Shown here: positions 53,138 through 62,447 of the stretch, in pieces
Position numbering within the stretch: the stretch's first letter is position 1
Layout of the letters: the number at the start of each line of letters is the position of its first letter
Source of the DNA: Chitinophaga sancti
GTDB taxonomy: Bacteria; Bacteroidota; Bacteroidia; Chitinophagales; Chitinophagaceae
Length of the DNA stretch: 64,000 nt
Reading direction: 5' to 3'
NCBI RefSeq assembly: GCF_034424315.1
Contig: NZ_CP139972.1
Coordinates: 6,456,501-6,520,500 of the forward strand
Notes under the pieces: model-generated
The model's database searches: none
Seen by the model: only the letters and a program-made list of their open reading frames with translations
Told to the model about the DNA's origin: nothing
Program-made: the position numbers and the translations under genes

Positions 53138-54742
53138 ATGAAGAGACTACTGATAATACTCATAAGTGCGACTACGCTGTATTCCTGCCGTAAGCTGGAT
53201 CAGCCTATCACACGCGAATTTACTGAGGAGGCCTACTGGCGGGATGCAAATGATGCCCTCGCAGCAGTGAATAGCTGTTACGAAAACATGTCGAACGATG
53301 GCTACTTCTTCGGTAACGAAGCCCTGAGCGATAACGCTTATGTAAACGGAATCGGCTTTGACAACGTTACCGCTATTGCAGATGGGGCTTACGATCCATC
53401 CAATGCAAGAGTTACAAACGAATGGTCTTACCGCTACACCTGTATCCGCAAGTGTAACATCGTGACCACGAATATTGACAAGGTGCCAAACATGGATTCT
53501 ACACTGAAGAGAAGAATCCTGGCAGAAGCCCGTTTTATTCGTGCTTACGCTTACTTTCAGCTGGCAGACTGGTATGGCGATGTTCCATTCTATACCAACC
53601 TGATCACCATCAGCGATGCAAAGACCATCACCCGTACACCAAAGGCAGATATCCTCAACTTTGTACAATCAGAACTGGCTGCAATTCGTGCAGACCTGCC
53701 CGTGAACACTGCTTACGGCAGCCAGGACAGAGGCCGCATTACCCGCGGTGCTGCCATCGCTTTCAGCGCACGGGTACATTTATATAAAGGAGAATGGCAA
53801 GCCGTAGTAGATGATTGTGAACAACTCATTGGTAAAAATGATAATGGTACTTATAGCCTGCAATCCAGCTATAAGAACATCTTTAACATCAACAATGAAT
53901 ATAACAGTGAGGTGATCCTCGACCTGCAATATGGTGGTGGCCGTACCTACGCTACACAACGTAGCTTCCTGCCACAGACCGTTGCCTTGCTCAGAAGCAC
54001 ACTGGTGCCTACACAGGACCTGGTGGATGATTACGTCATGCTGAATGGTAAAGGAATTGCTGAATCAGGTTCCGGCTACAGCGAGAGCAATCCTTACAAT
54101 AACAGGGATCCCCGTTTTAATGCAACCATCCTGCACGATGGTTCTACTATCACGGACTTTAACGGTACTGTACAAACGATCCTCACACAGCCAGGTTCCA
54201 ATCCTGCTACCAATAGTGTAGACGATCAGGGTGCATCTCCTACCGGTTATTATTTCTACAAATACTACGATCCTACAGCCAGCAATTACAACTCTAGCCT
54301 GAATCTGATCATGATTCGCTATGCAGAAGTATTACTGATGTATGCAGAAGCCAAGAATGAACTGGGCCAACTGGATGCGAATGTATGGAACAGTACCGTG
54401 CGTGCACTGCGTGTACGCGCCGGGTTTACTGATGCAGGAGCGACCGAATACCCTTCCGCTACCAGCGATCAGCTCAGAACCATCATACGCCGTGAAAGAC
54501 GTGCAGAACTGGCTTGCGAAGGTATCCGTCCATTCGATATCCGCCGCTGGAAAATTGCTGACCAGGTGCTGGCAAAACCAGTGAGAGGTATCAAAGTGAG
54601 CGGTGGTGCTTTCAATAAAGATGCAAACGGATATATCATCGTTGAAAACAGGGTTTTCAATAATCCGAAACATTATCTCTGGCCGGTGCCTACATTCGAA
54701 CGCGACCAAAACAGTAACCTCGGTCAAAACCAGGGTTGGTAG
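53138..54742 (+). CDS. SusD/RagB glycan-binding lipoprotein of the mannan PUL
   Basis: 534 aa, starting 4 bp after susC. The lipoprotein signal ends at LYSC (Cys17), followed by RKLDQPITREFTEEAYWRDANDALAAVNSCYENM. TPR-like region: CNIVTTNIDKV, LAEARFIRAYAYFQLADWYGDVPFYT. The C-terminal RagB part has MIRYAEVLLMYAEAKNELGQ, ALRVRAGF, IRRERRAELACEGIRPFDIRRWK and the closing WPVPTFERDQNSNLGQNQGW. It captures the polysaccharide at the cell surface. Confidence 0.97.
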   Translation: MKRLLIILISATTLYSCRKLDQPITREFTEEAYWRDANDALAAVNSCYENMSNDGYFFGNEALSDNAYVNGIGFDNVTAIADGAYDPSNARVTNEWSYRYTCIRKCNIVTTNIDKVPNMDSTLKRRILAEARFIRAYAYFQLADWYGDVPFYTNLITISDAKTITRTPKADILNFVQSELAAIRADLPVNTAYGSQDRGRITRGAAIAFSARVHLYKGEWQAVVDDCEQLIGKNDNGTYSLQSSYKNIFNINNEYNSEVILDLQYGGGRTYATQRSFLPQTVALLRSTLVPTQDLVDDYVMLNGKGIAESGSGYSESNPYNNRDPRFNATILHDGSTITDFNGTVQTILTQPGSNPATNSVDDQGASPTGYYFYKYYDPTASNYNSSLNLIMIRYAEVLLMYAEAKNELGQLDANVWNSTVRALRVRAGFTDAGATEYPSATSDQLRTIIRRERRAELACEGIRPFDIRRWKIADQVLAKPVRGIKVSGGAFNKDANGYIIVENRVFNNPKHYLWPVPTFERDQNSNLGQNQGW

Positions 54743-54774
54743 AATTTCCACTTATTTTAAAAATGCTGCAAAAC

Positions 54775-55908
54775 ATGAAAACATACTTTCTGCATATATT
54801 AGCCATCATGTCACTGCTGACTGTAAGCTGTAAAAAGGACGACTATAAACTCAACACGAACATGAAGCCGGTACCTGCACTGAGTGCACCGGTAAATGAT
54901 AAGTATATCAAACTGCAACCTGCTACCAGTGCCTCCGTTTCCTTTGAATGGGAACAGGCACGTGCCGAAGACGGTTCACTGGTATTGTACGAAGTAGTGT
55001 TCGACAAGGAAAACGGCGACTTCTCCACACCACTGGCTACCGTTGCTTCTGATGGGGGTGGGGTAAATAACAAACTGACCCTGTCTCACAAAGACCTGAA
55101 CACAATCGCTGCAAAAGCAGGTATCGAATCTCTTGCTACCGGTAAACTGAAATGGACCGTGAATTCTTCAAAAGGGTTCAACATCCTGAAGGCTGCTGAA
55201 TCCCGGACCATCGAAGTAGAAAGACCAAATGGCTTTGCAGAAATTCCTGTAGATGTATACCTGACTGGTACTGCTACAGAGGCTGGTGATAACCTGGCAG
55301 CTGCAATGAAACTGAAATCTACCTCAGCCGGTGTATTTGAAATCTATACTTCCCTGAAGAATGGTACCTACCATTTTACAGACAGAAATACCGGTGCACC
55401 TACTACTTTCTACATTGATGGTGGTGCTGTAAAACAAAATGGTGAAGGCACACAAAGCACTGGTACAAAGGTTTACCGCCTGCGTCTGGACTTTAACAAT
55501 GCTGCAGCTACTGTAACCGAAATCACCGGTATGGGCCTGTGGTTCGCTCCGGAAAATAAGATCATGTATCCACTGGATTACGTGAGCAATGGTGTATGGT
55601 CATTCAAAAATCAACTGATCAACTTCCACCAGGAATCATGGGGTCGTGATGAACGTTATAAATTCCGCCTGAGTGTAACGGCTGCTGATGGTACTGCTGG
55701 TTACGAATGGTGGGGTTCTTCCAACGCTGATAATAACCGCCCTACTTCCGCAACACCGCTGTCTTTCTGGGAACTGCACCTGATTACAAACAGTGATCAG
55801 TATAACTACTGTTTCAAATTTAACAGTGGAGTAGACACTAAAAACTGTGATGTGAATGTATACTTCTCACCAGACAAGACGTATACCCACGAAGTGATCA
55901 TTAAATAA
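54775..55908 (+). CDS. SusE/SusF-like outer-membrane lipoprotein
   Basis: 377 aa from ATG 54775 (alternative ATGs at 54736 and 54763). Signal MKTYFLHILAIMSLLTVSC, then KKDDYKLNTNMKPVPALSAPVNDKYIKLQPATSASVSFEWEQARAEDGSLVLYEVVFD, the SusE N-terminal Ig-like start. Two further beta domains include YLTGTATEAGDNLAAAMKL and GLWFAPENKIMYPLDYVSNGVW. It binds glycan at the surface next to SusCD. It lies 32 bp after susD. Confidence 0.85.
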   Translation: MKTYFLHILAIMSLLTVSCKKDDYKLNTNMKPVPALSAPVNDKYIKLQPATSASVSFEWEQARAEDGSLVLYEVVFDKENGDFSTPLATVASDGGGVNNKLTLSHKDLNTIAAKAGIESLATGKLKWTVNSSKGFNILKAAESRTIEVERPNGFAEIPVDVYLTGTATEAGDNLAAAMKLKSTSAGVFEIYTSLKNGTYHFTDRNTGAPTTFYIDGGAVKQNGEGTQSTGTKVYRLRLDFNNAAATVTEITGMGLWFAPENKIMYPLDYVSNGVWSFKNQLINFHQESWGRDERYKFRLSVTAADGTAGYEWWGSSNADNNRPTSATPLSFWELHLITNSDQYNYCFKFNSGVDTKNCDVNVYFSPDKTYTHEVIIK

Positions 55909-55919
55909 ATTATTGAATT

Positions 55920-57053
55920 ATGCGCAAATTAATAATTGTTGGCACCTTACTCATCACAGGATTTACCTCCTGCCTGAAAGAGCCTGTGGACGATGGTCCC
56001 GGCCCTGGCGCAGGCGCGGTGAGTTATGTATATAACTGGCCTGCTATCGCTGATTCTACTGAAAAATCATTGATCAGTGGCTGGTACAACCAGAGTGGTA
56101 ATTACTTTAACAAGAACAATAGCAGTGATCAGACTTTCAACTACTGGCCCAATGCGCATGCACTGGATCTGTTGGTAGATGCGTACCTGCGTACAGGTGA
56201 TGCTACTATCAAAGCCCGTATGGATAAGCTGCTGGATGGTGCCCAGGTAAAGAATGGTAATACCATCATCAATCACTTCTATGATGACATGGAATGGATG
56301 ACCCTGGCCTGTCTGCGTGCATACGAAGCAACCAGTGACGCCAGGTACAAAACTGCTGCTACCACCCTGTGGAATGATATAAAAGGTGGATGGGATGATA
56401 CATTTGGAGGTGGTATCTACTGGAACAAGGACCGTCAAAACAAGAATACGCCCGCCAATGCGCCCGCCAGCATCATCGCCTCCCGCTTTTACCAGCTGGA
56501 CCATAAAGGCGATGACCTGGACTGGGCCAGGAAAATCTATCAGTGGCAAAAGGATAACCTGGTAGACCCTACGACGGGTTTGGTATGGGATGGCCTGGAT
56601 GCCAGTGGTACAAACAAGGCCTGGAAGTTTACCTATAACCAGGGCGTGTTTATTGGTGCCGCAGTAGAGTTGTACAAGCTCACAGGGGATGCTACTTACC
56701 TGGCCGATGCCCTGAGAACTGCTAATAATTCCCTGGGCAGTGATTTCACCAGCAATAACATCTTCAAGGATGAGGGTGGGGGAGATGGTGGTCTCTTCAA
56801 AGGGATCCTGGTACGCTACCTGATGCTCCTCATTACAGATGGTAGTATTTCCAGCACCGACCAGGCAAAATTTGCCAATTCTCTCCTGTTGAATGCACAA
56901 ACTTTGTGGTTAAAGGGAACTACCCGTCCACAGGTTATATTTAATACCAACTGGACAACAGTGGCGACTACTACAGATCTGACTACCCAGCTTAGCGGAT
57001 CAATGTTGATAGAAGCAGTTGCCAGGTTAAAAGAACTGGGGCTGATTGATTAA
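55920..57053 (+). CDS. GH76 endo-alpha-1,6-mannanase, lipoprotein
   Basis: 377 aa with a lipoprotein signal (Cys18 in GFTSC) and a Gly/Pro spacer, so it probably sits on the cell surface. (Alpha/alpha)6 barrel: TFNYWPNAHALDLLVDAYL, the catalytic pair Y121-D122-D123 in FYDDMEWMTLACLRAYE, GGGIYWNKDRQNKNTPANAPASIIA, WKFTYNQGVFIGAAVELY. GH76 cleaves the alpha-1,6 mannan backbone of fungal mannans. It lies 11 bp after the susE-like gene. Its 3' end is tandemly duplicated (57027-57072). Confidence 0.95.
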   Translation: MRKLIIVGTLLITGFTSCLKEPVDDGPGPGAGAVSYVYNWPAIADSTEKSLISGWYNQSGNYFNKNNSSDQTFNYWPNAHALDLLVDAYLRTGDATIKARMDKLLDGAQVKNGNTIINHFYDDMEWMTLACLRAYEATSDARYKTAATTLWNDIKGGWDDTFGGGIYWNKDRQNKNTPANAPASIIASRFYQLDHKGDDLDWARKIYQWQKDNLVDPTTGLVWDGLDASGTNKAWKFTYNQGVFIGAAVELYKLTGDATYLADALRTANNSLGSDFTSNNIFKDEGGGDGGLFKGILVRYLMLLITDGSISSTDQAKFANSLLLNAQTLWLKGTTRPQVIFNTNWTTVATTTDLTTQLSGSMLIEAVARLKELGLID

Positions 57054-57072
57054 AAGAACTCGAATTGATTGA
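57027..57072 (+). repeat. 23-bp imperfect tandem repeat across the GH76 stop
   Basis: TTAAAAGAACTGGGGCTGATT(GA) at 57027-57049 is repeated as TTAAAAGAACTCGAATTGATT(GA) at 57050-57072, so the last codons and stop are echoed downstream. Confidence 0.7.
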
Positions 57073-57082
57073 TTAATTTTAG

Positions 57083-57104
57083 ATCTCCGGCTTCGGCCGG
57101 AGAT
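57083..57104 (+). terminator. UUCG-type hairpin between the two GH76 genes
   Basis: ATCTCCGGC-TTCG-GCCGGAGAT is a perfect 9-bp stem with a stable tetraloop. It has only a short T run, so it may tune or process rather than end the transcript before the second GH76. Confidence 0.65.
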
Positions 57105-57120
57105 TTTAAAATCCACAAGC

Positions 57121-58191
57121 ATGTTTAAATACTCAGGTCTCATGATGCTGCTATGCCTACATAGCGGCCTTTTCGTTTCTGCACAGTCATCTGCCAACAA
57201 AACCCATGCAGATACCCTATGGTCAGCAGTTGTTAAAAACCTGTATGACGCTCAGAACAAACTTTACTACGAAACCACCAACAAAGAGAAGAATGAAAAT
57301 CCTCATTCCTTCCTCTGGCCATTGTGTGGCTTAATCCAGGCGGCCAATGAAATGGAAGCCATCCACCCGGGCAAAAACTACATGCCTACCGTTGTCACTG
57401 CCATCAATGCCTATTACGACAAGAAAGCACCGGCTCCCGGCTACGACTCTTATGTTGTAAAAGAAAAGGGCGGCGACCGGTTCTATGACGACAATCAGTG
57501 GATCGCCATTGCCTACCTGGATGCGTATAAGCGCACAAAGAAAAAATGGTACCTTGAAAAAGCCACGGAAATCTATAAATTTATGATGACGGGTTTTGAT
57601 ACCATATCCGGCGGTGGTTTATACTGGAAAGAAGGAGATAAGGGTGGCAAAAACACCTGCTCCAATGGCCCGGGCGTATTGGTAGCCCTACAGTTGTACG
57701 ATGCTACCCATCAGAAAAGCTATCTCGACACAGCTTTGCTGTTGTACAACTGGGTTAACAAATACCTGCAGGCACCTGAAGGCTATTATTATGATATGAT
57801 CCATGTGCCATCGCTGAAAATAGACTCCGCTGCTTATACCTATAATGCGGGTACGATGCTGGAATCTAACGTCAAACTGTATCACATTACAAAAGATAAG
57901 CATTACCTGGAAGCTGCGCAGCATATAGCAGCCGGCAGTTATGCTCATTTCTTCCGTCAGGGCAGGTTTCCATATTCATATTGGTTCAACGCTGTGCTGC
58001 TCAGAGGATACGAAGCATTGTATGCTGTGGATGGTAACCGACAGTATATCAATGCAATGCAGGAAGATGCCGACAAAGTATGGGCTACCGAATGCGATCA
58101 ACGCGGACTGGTAGGCCGTCGTACGGACAAAGATTTATTAGGTCAGACTGGTATGATGGAAATTTATGCCCGCCTTGCCCGGATAAAATAA
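57121..58191 (+). CDS. Second GH76-family glycoside hydrolase
   Basis: 356 aa. The signal MFKYSGLMMLLCLHSGLFVSAQ has no lipobox, so it is probably periplasmic. Barrel motifs: PHSFLWPLCGLIQAANEME, catalytic Y122-D123-D124 in FYDDNQWIAIAYLDAY, GGGLYWKEGDKGGKNTCSNGPGVLVALQLY, YTYNAGTMLESNVKLYHIT. It differs in length and export route from the first GH76. A surface enzyme making fragments and a periplasmic one trimming them is a plausible split of labour. Confidence 0.93.
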   Translation: MFKYSGLMMLLCLHSGLFVSAQSSANKTHADTLWSAVVKNLYDAQNKLYYETTNKEKNENPHSFLWPLCGLIQAANEMEAIHPGKNYMPTVVTAINAYYDKKAPAPGYDSYVVKEKGGDRFYDDNQWIAIAYLDAYKRTKKKWYLEKATEIYKFMMTGFDTISGGGLYWKEGDKGGKNTCSNGPGVLVALQLYDATHQKSYLDTALLLYNWVNKYLQAPEGYYYDMIHVPSLKIDSAAYTYNAGTMLESNVKLYHITKDKHYLEAAQHIAAGSYAHFFRQGRFPYSYWFNAVLLRGYEALYAVDGNRQYINAMQEDADKVWATECDQRGLVGRRTDKDLLGQTGMMEIYARLARIK

Positions 58192-58192
58192 G

Positions 58193-58200
58193 TATCTTTG
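58193..58200 (+). promoter_or_regulatory. -7 element TATCTTTG at the end of the second GH76 gene
   Basis: It matches TAnnTTTG just after the stop codon. The following ATG at 58208 could encode a 23-codon peptide that reads through the next hairpin. A short leader or small RNA is possible. The nearest TTG is only 15 bases upstream. Confidence 0.35.
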
Positions 58201-58222
58201 TTGCACTATGAAATACAGGAAT

Positions 58223-58258
58223 ACAAAAGGTTACCTCCAAAACAGGGTAACCTTTTGT
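58223..58258 (+). terminator. Terminator of the mannan PUL
   Basis: A 13-bp perfect stem ACAAAAGGTTACC / GGTAACCTTTTGT with a 10-base loop. Confidence 0.85.
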
Positions 58259-58280
58259 GTTTCATGGCATAACCATTAAT

Positions 58281-58628
58281 ATGTACACCGTTTATATCCT
58301 TTTTTCCCGTAGGTACCAGAAGATCTATACCGGACACACGACTGATCTTATTAAAAGATTTCACTTTCACAATGTGCATGGGCGCCAGAAAGGCACCCTG
58401 CAGTATAGACCATGGGAGGTCATTTACCTGCAGAACTTCGATGATAAGATTTCTGCTATGAAGCATGAATGGCTGCTCAAATCAGGCAAGGGCCGCGCAT
58501 GGATCTGGTCTCGCATTAAGGAGGAGTTTTATGCCAATGGGTATATCAACGGGCCGGTTGTTTCTGCAGAAGCTGCTGGTCGTACGCTGATAGCCGAGGA
58601 GGTTGGTGGAGGGCACATGAGCTCCTGA
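58281..58628 (+). CDS. GIY-YIG nuclease domain protein (UPF0213-like)
   Basis: 115 aa from ATG 58281 (a GTG at 58257 is less likely). MYTVYILFSRRYQKIYTGHTTDLIKRFHFHN has the GIY-YIG pattern (V-Y-I ... I-Y-T-G-H-T) with the catalytic Tyr/Arg. W-E-V-I-Y and AMKHEWLLKSGKGRAWIW complete the URI-type domain. Small URI proteins of this sort are chromosomal and of unclear role (DNA repair or transfer uptake). The last 30 residues look unusual for the family. Confidence 0.85.
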   Translation: MYTVYILFSRRYQKIYTGHTTDLIKRFHFHNVHGRQKGTLQYRPWEVIYLQNFDDKISAMKHEWLLKSGKGRAWIWSRIKEEFYANGYINGPVVSAEAAGRTLIAEEVGGGHMSS

Positions 58629-58757
58629 TAGTGCGTTCGCTGCTGCCATCGGGGTTTGGGGTGTTATCCCTGCTGAATTTCCTATCAGTAGTTCCCTTAC
58701 TTCGTTCCAGTGCACGCCTGGGGTTTATCCTCTGCCAGGGGCCTTATCAGCGATTCT
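58629..58757. other. Intergenic stretch
   Basis: 129 bp between convergent genes. I see no ORF and no clear hairpin. Confidence 0.5.
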
Positions 58758-58919
58758 CTATTTCCGGCCGCGTGAAACCAGGAATATGATCAGGAACACC
58801 ACAACAGCAACAGCAATAATTCCTGTCCATACGCCGGCTTTAAAAATACCGCCTACTACTTCACAGCTGCTTAACAGCATGATGGCAAAACCCAGTAATG
58901 CAAGTTGTAAGTTTTTCAT
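58758..58919 (-). CDS. Small membrane lipoprotein, 53 aa
   Basis: ATG 58919 is chosen (the frame opens at 59063) because it starts a lipoprotein signal MKNLQLALLGFAIMLLSSC. After EVVGGIFKAG comes a second hydrophobic helix GIIAVAVVVFLIIFLV and a basic end SRGRK. Tiny proteins of this design are frequent in Bacteroidota. Their function is unknown. A general membrane stress or envelope role is only a guess. Confidence 0.6.
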   Translation of the reverse strand: MKNLQLALLGFAIMLLSSCEVVGGIFKAGVWTGIIAVAVVVFLIIFLVSRGRK

Positions 58920-59200
58920 AATCTTCGCTTTAACAACTGGTATATCATACAGTGTGCCAGATGTAATCATGCATTGACCCTTACTATGGTAAAGGTCCAG
59001 GGGGAGTGAGTTCATATCAACAGATAGGTGATCCGGGCGTTTGATAATAATATGGCTACCCATGAATACGTTTAGCTTTACGCTATGAGGGGGATTTTCC
59101 TGCGCTGGCGTGGCAGGTTTTCCACTCTTAGTGTATCATTGTTGAAGTAGCTGCTGTCAAAAGGATAAGAGGCCCTTTGAAAACGCAAGCACGGGGCGTT
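58920..59200. other. Intergenic stretch upstream of the small lipoprotein
   Basis: 281 bp. It should carry the promoter of the leftward lipoprotein gene, but I could not define a TAnnTTTG box. AAAACGC/GCGTTTT (59180-59202) overlaps the end of the mscS gene and may be its weak terminator. Confidence 0.4.
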
Positions 59201-61714
59201 TTACGGTGCCGATGGATTTATGGGCGGGCCTGGTGGATGTTGCTGCTGCCAAAACATCGGGTCCATATTAATCTGCACCTGCTGCGGCGTGGGATGCGCT
59301 ATCGTAATCCCTGCCTCCTGCAGCGAAGCATAAATCGACGTCAGCACTGCACTCTTCATACTCCCCGCCTGCCCCAGGTCATTAATCCAAAAGAAAGCCT
59401 GAAAATCCATTGCCCCATCCCTGAAATTACTCAGCAACACCGTGGGCTCCGGAGCTCCCATCACACCCTCATGCTGCTGCAAACACTGCTTCATCACCTG
59501 TATCACCTTATTAATATCTGCACCATACGTCACGCCTACACTAATATCTACCCTCCTCGACCTGCTACTCAATGTCCAGTTCACCAACTGCTGCGCTATC
59601 AGCTCCCCATTCGGCACTATCACCTCCGATCCATCTCCCGCCGAAATCCTGCTGGACCTGATACCAATCTCCTTCACTACACCCGTACGTGTTCCCAACT
59701 CAATCGTATCACCCACCTCTATCGGCTTCTCAAAAGCCAGTATGATCCCTGATACCAGGTTATTCACAATATTCTGCAAGCCAAACCCGATACCTACACC
59801 CAGGGCTCCCACTACAATGGCCAGTTTGTCCAGCGGTATACCCGATGCCGCAAAGGCTAATAACACACCTGCCCCCAATATCGCCAATCTTAATAACAAC
59901 ATATATGATCCCCATCCTTTCCGGGTCGGCACATTATTCCCTGTATAGCCCAGCAGGAATGTTAATAACTGGCTCAGCACCGAGGAGATCCAGATAATCA
60001 ACAGGAACACAATCACCCCACCAAAGGTAAACGCAAAACTGCCGATCTTTCTTTCGGCCACCAGCATATCCGCCACCATTTCATACAGCGTATCATACAC
60101 ATACAGGTTCCTCGCTACCAGCATCAGGTACCCCACCGTGGCTATCACATACAGGATCGATTTTAACCGTGCCTTGATATGCTGGTAATCCAGGAAAGAC
60201 ACAAACGTACTCGAATGCTTATTCGCCTCCACATGCAGGTAAATGGCTTCCATCAATATTTCTACACTCAGCACAATTGCCAGCGACATCGTAATACTCA
60301 CTACCCCCGCTGCTCCAAATATTTTAGCTGCCGTCACTCTTGCCATGATCACCAGCAACAGCGACAAGGCGCTCATTATAATCAGGATCCACACGGCATG
60401 TTTAGCATATTTGGGCAATGGCAATTTCGTTTGCGCTATGCTATGCAACAGGTAATAGCCCAATATCACCCCCAGTATCGCCCCCGTAAAAATGCCCCAC
60501 TGCTCCGTGAACGTTACCTGGATCAACAGGTTATTCACACAGTAAAGGGCTAAGAGCAACACCAGCAGAAACCACCTTCTGAACAAATGCCCGGGCAGGT
60601 ATTTCTTTACAATAACAGACACGCAGATCACCGCTATGCCCCAGGTAATTTCTATAAATAATATCGGGTACTGAATATTTAGTAAGGCAGACAAAGTGGA
60701 CACCAATAGCAAAGTACCCGCTACCGGATGTACAATTACATACCTGGTTTGTTGCAATATCGTTTCTGCTTCCGACCCCACATGATCTCTCCTGATCCTC
60801 CTGATATTCGACATCACCCACCATGCAAACCCGATGGCCGCCAGCAACCAGAATGCAATCATCGGCCGCCGGATCATAAAAAAGATCTGCAGCACATGTA
60901 TGTTTTTCGCCACTGAGCGCTTAAGCACATATAGAAATTTCGGGCCCTTCTTGCCCGGTAAGGGTGGCTCCCAGAGATAACTAAAGTCTTTATTGAACAT
61001 CCGTGTACTGTATCCCGACAACTGGAAGTCCATATCCTCCAGTAAATTGGTCGATTCTAAATACCGCTTTGCTACTTTATTCTGTAATAAGCCTAAGAAT
61101 AACAGGTTCCGTTTATTCGCACTATCTACTTGTCTCCACTTGGTGATCAGCGTGGCCATCTGCCCCACATAGATATCCCGCAACTCGTCCTCTGCCGGTA
61201 TATCCCGCATGGTGGTATCTCTTCGCAACTGTTGTAGGGTATCGGTGATGTTCACCAGCTTATCATAGAATCTGAATAACTGGTTTTGCCAGTTATTCAG
61301 TCGCCATTCCAGTTGTACGAGAAGCACCCTGTTGGTATACAGGTCCATTACATTCGGGGTACTACCTAATGCGGTAATATCCCGCTTCACTACATTGAGC
61401 GAAGAATCGATGAGTGGCAGGCGTTCACTTATTTCAGTGGTATCGAGGCCCCGTTTGAGGATACTCATGACCTCATTGAGCATGAGGGTATAGTTTTCCA
61501 GGCGTGTAATCAACACCGCCACCGAGGTATCAGAAAGGTGGAGCCTGGATTTGCCTGAGGAACTGTCTTTCACCTGTTGTGAAATGATCTTGCTCAGGGT
61601 AGCGCTGTCCAGGGGTTTAGTAGCATTGTAGGGGCGCCGGGTAGCGGGGCTTTGTGCGTGCAGCAAAGCCACATGACACAAGAATAGCAGGAGTAAGGTT
61701 AATCTGACCTTCAT
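59201..61714 (-). CDS. Large MscS-family mechanosensitive channel
   Basis: 837 aa with a signal peptide (MKVRLTLLLLFLCHVALLHAQ), a long periplasmic helical domain (about 22-260, with LITRLENYTLMLNEVMSILKRGLD and LVQLEWRLNNWQNQLFRFYDKL), about 11 helices, then the MscS core: pore helix LAIVVGALGVGIGFGLQNIVNNLVSGIILAFEKPIEVGDTIELG and the beta domain EIGIRSSRISAGDGSEVIVPNGELIAQQLVNWTLS. It resembles MscK/YbdG-type large channels that release solutes on hypo-osmotic shock. The C-terminus is proline-rich. Confidence 0.95.
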   Translation of the reverse strand: MKVRLTLLLLFLCHVALLHAQSPATRRPYNATKPLDSATLSKIISQQVKDSSSGKSRLHLSDTSVAVLITRLENYTLMLNEVMSILKRGLDTTEISERLPLIDSSLNVVKRDITALGSTPNVMDLYTNRVLLVQLEWRLNNWQNQLFRFYDKLVNITDTLQQLRRDTTMRDIPAEDELRDIYVGQMATLITKWRQVDSANKRNLLFLGLLQNKVAKRYLESTNLLEDMDFQLSGYSTRMFNKDFSYLWEPPLPGKKGPKFLYVLKRSVAKNIHVLQIFFMIRRPMIAFWLLAAIGFAWWVMSNIRRIRRDHVGSEAETILQQTRYVIVHPVAGTLLLVSTLSALLNIQYPILFIEITWGIAVICVSVIVKKYLPGHLFRRWFLLVLLLALYCVNNLLIQVTFTEQWGIFTGAILGVILGYYLLHSIAQTKLPLPKYAKHAVWILIIMSALSLLLVIMARVTAAKIFGAAGVVSITMSLAIVLSVEILMEAIYLHVEANKHSSTFVSFLDYQHIKARLKSILYVIATVGYLMLVARNLYVYDTLYEMVADMLVAERKIGSFAFTFGGVIVFLLIIWISSVLSQLLTFLLGYTGNNVPTRKGWGSYMLLLRLAILGAGVLLAFAASGIPLDKLAIVVGALGVGIGFGLQNIVNNLVSGIILAFEKPIEVGDTIELGTRTGVVKEIGIRSSRISAGDGSEVIVPNGELIAQQLVNWTLSSRSRRVDISVGVTYGADINKVIQVMKQCLQQHEGVMGAPEPTVLLSNFRDGAMDFQAFFWINDLGQAGSMKSAVLTSIYASLQEAGITIAHPTPQQVQINMDPMFWQQQHPPGPPINPSAP

Positions 61715-61737
61715 GTATTAGCCGGTTAAAAAGAATA

Positions 61738-61770
61738 TGGCTTTGAGTGAGTTGTGATCACCCAAAGCCA
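61738..61770 (-). terminator. Terminator of the nitroreductase-thioesterase-rdgB unit
   Basis: TGGCTTTG...TCACC-CAAAGCCA pairs over 11-12 positions. On the minus strand it is followed by a T-rich stretch. Confidence 0.65.
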
Positions 61771-61856
61771 CATCAATAAGAGTACCGGATTTCTTTCTGC
61801 CGGGATTAATCAGGGCTGGTTACTGGCCAAACCTGCCATAGTACCGTAGCAGAAAA

Positions 61857-62438
61857 TTATTTTTCCCACTTCACTTTTTCAGACAAGGGTTTCAGGCGTC
61901 TGCCTTCAGGTATGGGTTCATCAGTATAACCCAGGTAAAAAATCCCCAGCACCTTATCATCCTCACCCAGAGAAAGATAATCTTTCATGGCAGGAGAGTA
62001 GGTCATACCACCGGAACCCCAGTAGCCAGCCAGGCCCAGGGCGGTAGCACCTAACCACAGGTTCTGTACTGCACAGGCTACTGCAGCAATTTCTTCAATT
62101 TCAGGAATACCCGGTTTGTTACTTCTCTTCATACAAAGTACGATCGCATGAGAGGCCAGGTCGCCCTGCGTTTTCAGTTTCTCATAATTGCCCAAAATGA
62201 ATTTTTCAGGGGCAGTATTTGCTTTGTACATTTCAGCGTGAGCTGCACAAAACGTTTTAACGGCGTCGCCGCCAAACACCGGGAAGTACCATGGTTCGGT
62301 ATAACCATGGGTAGGGGCCCAGTCAGCCAGTTCAAGGAGAGCCTGAATTTGCCCGTCCGGAATGCGCTTGCCATTCATTGCAAACGGTTTAATATTCCGG
62401 CGATTGGTGATAATGCTCTTCAATTGCTCAAAGTCCAT
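61857..62438 (-). CDS. Nitroreductase family protein
   Basis: 193 aa. FMN-binding start SIITNRRNIKPFAMNGKRIPDGQIQALLELADWAPTHGYTEPWYFPVF, then VACAVQNLWLGATALGLAGYWGSGGMTYSP and FYLGYTDEPIPEGRRLKPLSEKVKW. It reduces nitro or quinone-type compounds, or acts in an unknown flavin redox step, with NAD(P)H. It lies 9 bp after the thioesterase gene. Confidence 0.93.
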   Translation of the reverse strand: MDFEQLKSIITNRRNIKPFAMNGKRIPDGQIQALLELADWAPTHGYTEPWYFPVFGGDAVKTFCAAHAEMYKANTAPEKFILGNYEKLKTQGDLASHAIVLCMKRSNKPGIPEIEEIAAVACAVQNLWLGATALGLAGYWGSGGMTYSPAMKDYLSLGEDDKVLGIFYLGYTDEPIPEGRRLKPLSEKVKWEK

Positions 62439-62447
62439 GCGCGATAT

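Noticed and set aside
56067..56900. 277-aa minus-strand ORF
   Set aside because: It is antisense to the GH76 catalytic region and shows no motif.
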